From Ostrinia nubilalis (lineage: Eukaryota > Arthropoda > Insecta > Lepidoptera > Crambidae), in assembly GCF_963855985.1 (NCBI RefSeq), contig NC_087096.1, positions 7,750,001 to 7,814,000 on the forward strand: DNA of 64,000 nucleotides. The letters run 5' to 3'. The position numbers and the translations under genes are program-made. Positions 59,398 through 64,000 of this stretch are shown in pieces. Position 1 is the first letter of the stretch. Each line of letters starts with the position of its first letter. The notes beneath the pieces are model-generated. The model was not told where the DNA came from and did not search any database. It saw only the letters and a list, made by a program, of their open reading frames with translations.

Positions 59398-59840
59398 TAA
59401 CTGAGTTAACACCATTTGAGGTAGTTTTTGGTCATACAGATTCAGACAGTCCATTTAGAATCAATTTCGAAAAGCAATATTATCAGCAATTAGTTCAAGA
59501 TCATGCGAAACGTACAAAGCACTTATATAAATACATAGCTCAGAAAACGACAGCCAAAAAGGAAACCATTAGGGAAAAGAAAGGTGGTGAAACAGATATA
59601 GAGTTTTCCGAAGGAAACATAATATTTGCAAAAGACGTAAATAAGCGTAAAAGCAAAGACAAACCACGTTATGTAAAAGCAAAGGTTGTAGGCAAAGCCA
59701 AGCGAAACATCTTACCAATTAAAGTAGGTGATAGGACTACCAAAGTGCCTATTAAAAACATAAAACGCCCTCCGCAGGTGGTGCCTTCTGCTAATGATAG
59801 GGACGCAGGCGCTGGCCCTTCAACTAAAGATAATATCTAA
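59398..59840 (+). pseudogene. pol: Pol, C-terminal part beyond the insertion
   Basis: After the right TA the pol frame resumes with ELTPFEVVFGHTD, the conserved segment that follows the integrase core. It continues through a basic region with PRYVKAKVVG and ends at TAA 59838-59840. Its codon phase equals that of the first part because the insertion plus target duplication is 2268 bases. The transposon is therefore the only visible break in pol. It overlaps the env frame by about 47 bases. Confidence 0.9.
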
Positions 59841-61116
59841 GAAAATTACCCTGGTCTCAAAAATGTTCGACAGTTTCATAAATATTTCAGAGCAAATAAA
59901 TAACAACTCTATTATTATTGATGAACGCTTAAAACGAGTTGAAAGCCTATTGCAAAACATAACGTCCACACAAAACGATTGGACTTTTTCTACATACATA
60001 CTAGGAGTGTATAACATATTCATAAGTAGTTTCCGTACAATATTTATAAGATTAAGTGAAATAGAAACAGCATTAGCATTAAGTAGAGTATCCATTTTAC
60101 ACCAAGCAATTGTAAACTCTACAGAATTATTGTATCATTTAAAGTTAATTTCAAACTCTGCCAATTTAGTTTACCAGCCTACGGAAAGTAATTTGTTAAA
60201 TTTAGAAGAAACTATTTGTGTAAAATCTTATATGAAACAGGATCAGATAACATTTATTTTAGAAATACCATTGATAGATAATTATACTTACAATTATTAT
60301 AAGATATACTCACTTCCTATATTCCAAGAATCCCAAAACGTTACGCTTTCCATTTTCCCCAAATTTCCTTACCTTTTGGCGAAGGGTTTGAAATACTTAC
60401 CGATCGTAACACCGTGTCGCCCGCTTGCCGCCGGCGATCGCTTCCTGTGCTCTACGGACAACCAGGCTCTACATAACGAGCCTACCTGCGTGGAACAGCT
60501 GATGAGGTTCAGTAAGGACCTTACCTCCTGCAAGCAGCACCAGATCCAGCTGGAAGAAGTAAAACTCCAGCAGCTCAACGCGAACAACTGGATTCTGTAC
60601 AGCAGACTGAAAGCCACGCTGACCAAACACTGCGACAGCGAAGTCAGTAAGCAGTCAGTCTTCGGCACGTACATCATCACCATCGATGAGCCTTGTGACC
60701 TGGAAATCCATGGCCTGCAGATCCACCATCGACTCTACATTTCATCAGACATCGTAGAACACATACCGGTGATTCACCTACCCGAGCTACCTGTAAACGC
60801 AACGCTATCCGGTGCACGCGCACTCAATATGCATGGAATCAATTTGGATGAAATCAAATACATGTCATACGCCCTGAAACACAGTGCAGCAATCAGTGCT
60901 AGTGAAAATGAAACAGACACTTCTTATTTTACATACTTTACATTTGTATTAGTTTTGATTCTTTTTATGTTAATTGTGTTAATTGCCTTCCGCAAACATG
61001 TAGAAATTTTATGTAAACGAAATTATCGGAATACTCATAAAAATGAAACTTCCGATAATTTCTCACTTAGGGAGGGAGGAGTTATGCATCCGTCAGCTCC
61101 CTCTGCTCTAGACTAA
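59794..61116 (+). CDS. env: Env, F-like glycoprotein lacking the front of the ectodomain
   Basis: Errantivirus Env proteins are related to baculovirus F proteins and sit in the membrane. This 440-codon frame starts at ATG 59794 inside the end of pol. The frame stays open a little further upstream (WCLLLMIGTQALA spans the ATG), which looks like a signal peptide reached by a spliced leader. Residues about 15-60 already form the heptad-like region downstream of a fusion peptide. I see no glycine-rich hydrophobic fusion segment. The only R-x-K-R (45-48) is not followed by one, so the receptor-side part seems deleted. A Cys-containing middle follows. A membrane span lies at about 377-399 (FVLVLILFMLIVLIAF), then a 41-residue tail whose last 12 residues (or so) are encoded by the 3' LTR. 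Several N-x-S/T sites are present. The central third is noticeably more GC-rich than both flanks. Confidence 0.75.
   Translation: MIGTQALALQLKIISKKITLVSKMFDSFINISEQINNNSIIIDERLKRVESLLQNITSTQNDWTFSTYILGVYNIFISSFRTIFIRLSEIETALALSRVSILHQAIVNSTELLYHLKLISNSANLVYQPTESNLLNLEETICVKSYMKQDQITFILEIPLIDNYTYNYYKIYSLPIFQESQNVTLSIFPKFPYLLAKGLKYLPIVTPCRPLAAGDRFLCSTDNQALHNEPTCVEQLMRFSKDLTSCKQHQIQLEEVKLQQLNANNWILYSRLKATLTKHCDSEVSKQSVFGTYIITIDEPCDLEIHGLQIHHRLYISSDIVEHIPVIHLPELPVNATLSGARALNMHGINLDEIKYMSYALKHSAAISASENETDTSYFTYFTFVLVLILFMLIVLIAFRKHVEILCKRNYRNTHKNETSDNFSLREGGVMHPSAPSALD
61069..61079 (+). other. Polypurine tract
   Basis: AGGGAGGGAGG directly abuts the 3' LTR and would prime plus-strand DNA synthesis. 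Confidence 0.9.
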
Positions 61117-61347
61117 ACAAGATAAGTCATCACTTTCCGCTCTACAGTGTAAGCATTCGTAGAATTGTTATTCACATAAGAGATGTGTCAGCAGAACTAA
61201 ATTGTAAACACCGTACTGGACGACTGCGATCGGCCACAATATTAAATCATTATTAAATCGCCTCCAACTCGGCGAGGACGTGATCACTTAGTTTAATTAA
61301 ATATAATCCTTTTTAAAAAGCTTCCACCCCGCTCCCGAAATCTGACT
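61080..61347 (+). repeat. 3' LTR, 268 bp
   Basis: Same length and ends as the 5' LTR, with two differing positions (TTTAATTAAATATAAT here, near 61291-61306). It carries the env stop codon. Confidence 0.95.
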
Positions 61348-61351
61348 ACCT
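61348..61351. repeat. Target-site duplication ACCT, right
   Basis: Matches 51590-51593. Confidence 0.85.
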
Positions 61352-61449
61352 ACTTATGTAAAGTAAGTAGCTGGAAGAAAGCTGTTACTAAACTTTGTTA
61401 TTTATTCACTATCGAGGATCATTTTATAATGCTACATTCAAAACTTTAA

Positions 61450-62383
61450 CCCTTATTCAAATAAAGGTAGATATATTACCACTTCGTTTACTTTTAAAAA
61501 AGGATCCTAATTTTCGATATGGTGATACTTAAAGATATCGTGGTCACTTATTTATATTTTTAAACATATTTTTTTTACTTATCTATGCCATCTTACAACT
61601 TTTCAACGTCATTTGTCACTGTCAGGTAATGTCAAAGTCAACCAAACGGTTTTGGTGTAAAAAATTTCAAGTTTTTAGCGCGCGTTTTTGGTATTTTTGA
61701 AACTTTGTTAAACGAAAATTCTGATAAGTGTTTTTTCGATTCAAAATCCTAAACTGTAACATTTATTGTATAGTCTCACTTATAGGCAGCGTCTGCAATT
61801 GATTTATTCATATAGTTTATACATTTTAAAGAAGTGGTAAATAGTTTACCACTGTCCGATCCCGTCTTGACAAAAGTTTGATGATATATAAAAATAACTG
61901 TTGTTTTTTGTATGTGCACAAATAAAACTAAATAAATATTTGGAGAAATTTTAAGTTATTTTGATAACTGTTTACGTAACGTTTTGACATTACGTAATTA
62001 GTGAATTTATTGTTAGTTTCAGACTCAAGGCAAGCATAATAATTGTAAGCATAATGACCAACATTAATAAATATTATTTTTATAAAAACAATATTATTTC
62101 ATTCCCAAAATATTTAATAAAATATAGGTAGAACCAAGAGGAAGTCACTAGTCAAGAACCAAAAATAAACCAAAACGGACAATGGTAACTATTTTACCAC
62201 CAACATTGAATAATTTGTAGTCATGAATGGATAATGGTAAATTATTTACCACCCAAAAAACTACCCCTTCCCCTATTTTTTAATAAATTTTGATCAAAAA
62301 TATGAAATAAGTGACCCACAATTACCCAAAATCCACTTCAACTTTGTAAAAAAAATGCATACCAGCTCGCATTTGAATAAGGG
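61450..62383. mobile_element. TTAA-flanked piggyBac-type MITE
   Basis: Starts CCCTTATTCAAAT after TTAA (61446-61449) and ends ATTTGAATAAGGG before TTAA (62384-62387). TTAA targets with CCC-type ends are the piggyBac signature. It is 934 bp and AT-rich, with repeated TTTACCAC/GGTAAA motifs. There is no transposase frame. It begins about 100 bp past the 3' LTR. Confidence 0.7.
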
Positions 62384-62387
62384 TTAA

Positions 62388-63182
62388 ACTTAAAAAAACG
62401 GGTTAAATAATTTTTTAAACTTACAGTAACTAAGTAGGTAAAGAAAATATTGTTGACAATAAAAGCGTCTAGCGCGAAATTTGATCCCAATGAATTTAAG
62501 GGTAGGAAATAATTTTGTACTACCTAAGTAAGTAGGTACTCAACTTTCTTAATATTTTACTTATGTATATGTGGTTGTCTGCTATTTTTCGGTCGCCCTT
62601 TCCTTGGCATTCATTTTAGTAATCTTTTAAATAACTACTTACTAAGTTCCTCCTTTTAACATCTCATGTAATAAAGTCAGTGGGCTATGCTTACGTATCT
62701 CGATAATTACCTACATAATAAATGGAATAGGATCCTAAATATTTAATTACATCTTATTTACCTACCTAGTAAGGTAAATAAGATTTGAATATACATAAAA
62801 TTTGATTAGATGTTTGGCCTTTACCTTAGACATAGTTAAGTAATTATTTATTTGAAAAGCCAGTTTTAGACAACTTCTCACGTACCTACCTACTTCGGAA
62901 TGCCGAACTCCAAACAATGAATAAAATAAAACCTCCCCTGAGGCATTGCCCCAGAGCAATGTCTTTTCTTTACACCTCAGTAAATCCTTAGTTCTATCCT
63001 TTATTTACAAATTCTGCCATTGTCCGATACCTTGCTGATTTTGTATGTTGTTTTGGGAAAAAACAAGCAGTCGCATTAGATAAAAAACTGCTTACTGTAG
63101 GTAGGTCTTTTTTTTATTACTGTAGATATTTACTTCAGCTTTAGGTACTTTTTTAGACTTTATATTGTTGTTTCTCTCCATA
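62388..63182. other. AT-rich intergenic sequence, no feature seen
   Basis: Contains many TACCTA/TAGGTA motifs. Nothing else was recognised. Confidence 0.5.
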
Positions 63183-63484
63183 AGGTCACCCAAAGGGCGA
63201 TGGAGCGTGCTATGCTCGGAGTTTCCCTACGTGATCGAATCAGAAATGAGGAGATCCGTAGGAGAACCAGAGTGACTGACATAGCCCACAGAATCGCTAA
63301 AATAAAGTGGCAGTGGGCGGGGCAGATAGCTCGTAGAGCTGATGGCCGCTGGGGCAGGAAAGAGTGGCGACCACGAGCCGGAAGACGTAGCGTGGGCAGG
63401 CCTCCCACTAGGTGGACCGACGATCTGGTGAGGGTCGCGGGAGGTGCCTGGATGCGAGCGGCGCTCAAGCCGGCACTATCATAA
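63183..63484 (+). pseudogene. RTE-type LINE ORF2 C-terminal fragment
   Basis: Encodes the end of a lepidopteran RTE-like reverse transcriptase ORF: RAMERAMLGVSLRDRIRNEE, then KIKWQWAGQIARRADGRWG, RRSVGRPPTRWTDDL and WMRAAL, with TAA at 63482-63484. The usual final WxxLGEAYVQQW segment is absent, so the copy is shortened at the 3' side as well as 5'-truncated. An AT-rich ATGATAACATAATAAAGG sequence follows. It has no expected function. Confidence 0.85.
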
Positions 63485-64000
63485 ATGATAACATAATAAA
63501 GGTGATTATTATTTACGGGATTTAAATAATTAAACTTAATTTTGAGTTTCCGATATTTCAGCACTGTTGCAAGCACCATGGTCACGGATAAACATTACGT
63601 GCTCTGTGGGATAAACTGAGGAAACTTGCGGGTGAGATGATACATGGTAGTAATTCCGTAAATAATGCACATAATGATTACTATGTTAGTGACCATCATG
63701 AAGCTAAAGATAAAAGTTAAAAAAACAATATTAAAAAAAAAACAAAAAGATATGCAGTAACGTTGCCGGTTTAGAGATACTACTGTGGGCACGCTCGTCT
63801 TCATACTTTTGACATGCTGCATCTATCCATATCTGTGACTGTGACTTGCTGTGACTAGTACGGTGAGTTTCTGAACTGTAACCACATCTGTCAAATACAT
63901 GACAGATCCGATTTTGACACGAAACATTTTTTGACATTGACATCTGTGGCTTATTGGATATCTATGGCGTAAATTGTCGTGTGTACGAAGAAATTCTAGA
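63485..64000. other. AT-rich sequence to the window end, no feature seen
   Basis: Nothing recognised. Short open frames here lack coding character. Confidence 0.45.

Larger units (their letters stand above)
51594..61347 (+). mobile_element. Errantivirus-like endogenous retrovirus (Ty3/Gypsy), broken
   Basis: A complete proviral layout: 5' LTR, primer site, leader, gag, pol (protease, reverse transcriptase, RNase H, integrase), env, polypurine tract and 3' LTR, with a 4-bp target duplication. Three ORFs with an F-like env place it among insect errantiviruses. LTRs of equal length that differ at only two positions imply recent insertion. Breaks are visible: gag shifts frame near 53510-53530, pol is split by a 2266-bp DNA transposon (57132-59397), and the env ectodomain is shortened. 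The element therefore cannot make a full set of proteins from this copy. Confidence 0.95.

Noticed and set aside
59820..60095. Minus-strand frame opposite env
   Set aside because: Antisense shadow of an AT-rich coding region.
1..64000. CRISPR arrays, rRNA genes, tRNA genes, bacterial operons
   Set aside because: No regularly spaced repeats with unique spacers, no rRNA-like blocks and no cloverleaf with A- and B-box sequences were seen. The window is clearly eukaryotic.

Overview
The window is AT-rich eukaryotic DNA that looks lepidopteran (moth or butterfly). The signs are Lep1-type non-autonomous Helitrons that start with an ATATTATAAATGCGAAAGT-like core and end CTAGT (one with an embedded CTGT array), RTE-type LINE tails with ATG/GATGAT repeats, small insect DNA transposons, and a lepidopteran-style errantivirus. 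Nothing bacterial is present. Most of the sequence is intergenic or intronic and was built by transposon insertion. The species cannot be named from sequence alone.

The one host gene I can assemble lies on the minus strand between about 18.8 and 11.0 kb. It has three GC-rich coding exons in AT-rich surroundings: a signal-peptide exon (18660-18801), a Gly/Gln/Pro-rich ectodomain exon (15269-15386) and a membrane-span plus tail exon (11018-11168). All splice sites are GT/AG and the reading phases agree. The predicted product is a 107-residue type I membrane protein that I do not recognise. Two chained upstream ORFs sit directly before its start codon. A CpG-rich block at 30.3-30.5 kb could be its promoter or first exon, but that is inference. 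A possible unrelated terminal exon lies at 49.58 kb on the plus strand.

The region from 51.6 to 61.35 kb is a Ty3/Gypsy errantivirus-like endogenous retrovirus. It has 268-bp LTRs that differ at two positions, a 4-bp target duplication (ACCT), a tRNA-Ser-type primer site, gag, pol, env and a polypurine tract. It is not intact. Gag is shifted out of frame near its 3' end, pol is split in the integrase region by a 2266-bp Tc1/mariner-type transposon, and env lacks the front of its ectodomain. The inserted transposon carries an internally deleted transposase and its own 118-bp foldback MITE, giving three levels of nesting.

Other elements with recognisable ends: a hAT element with an 8-bp duplication (3.6-4.8 kb) carrying a LINE tail; a 689-bp foldback (2.5-3.2 kb); a 1.1-kb near-complete foldback with TA duplication (31.3-32.4 kb); a piggyBac-type TTAA element carrying a Helitron (37.35-38.6 kb); a P-superfamily element with an 8-bp duplication and a THAP-domain exon (39.67-40.62 kb); a TA-flanked element (42.9-43.8 kb); a Harbinger-like MITE (47.6-48.1 kb); a second TTAA element (61.45-62.4 kb); and RTE fragments at 5.2 and 63.2 kb. 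A perfect 66-bp palindrome lies at 17.8 kb.
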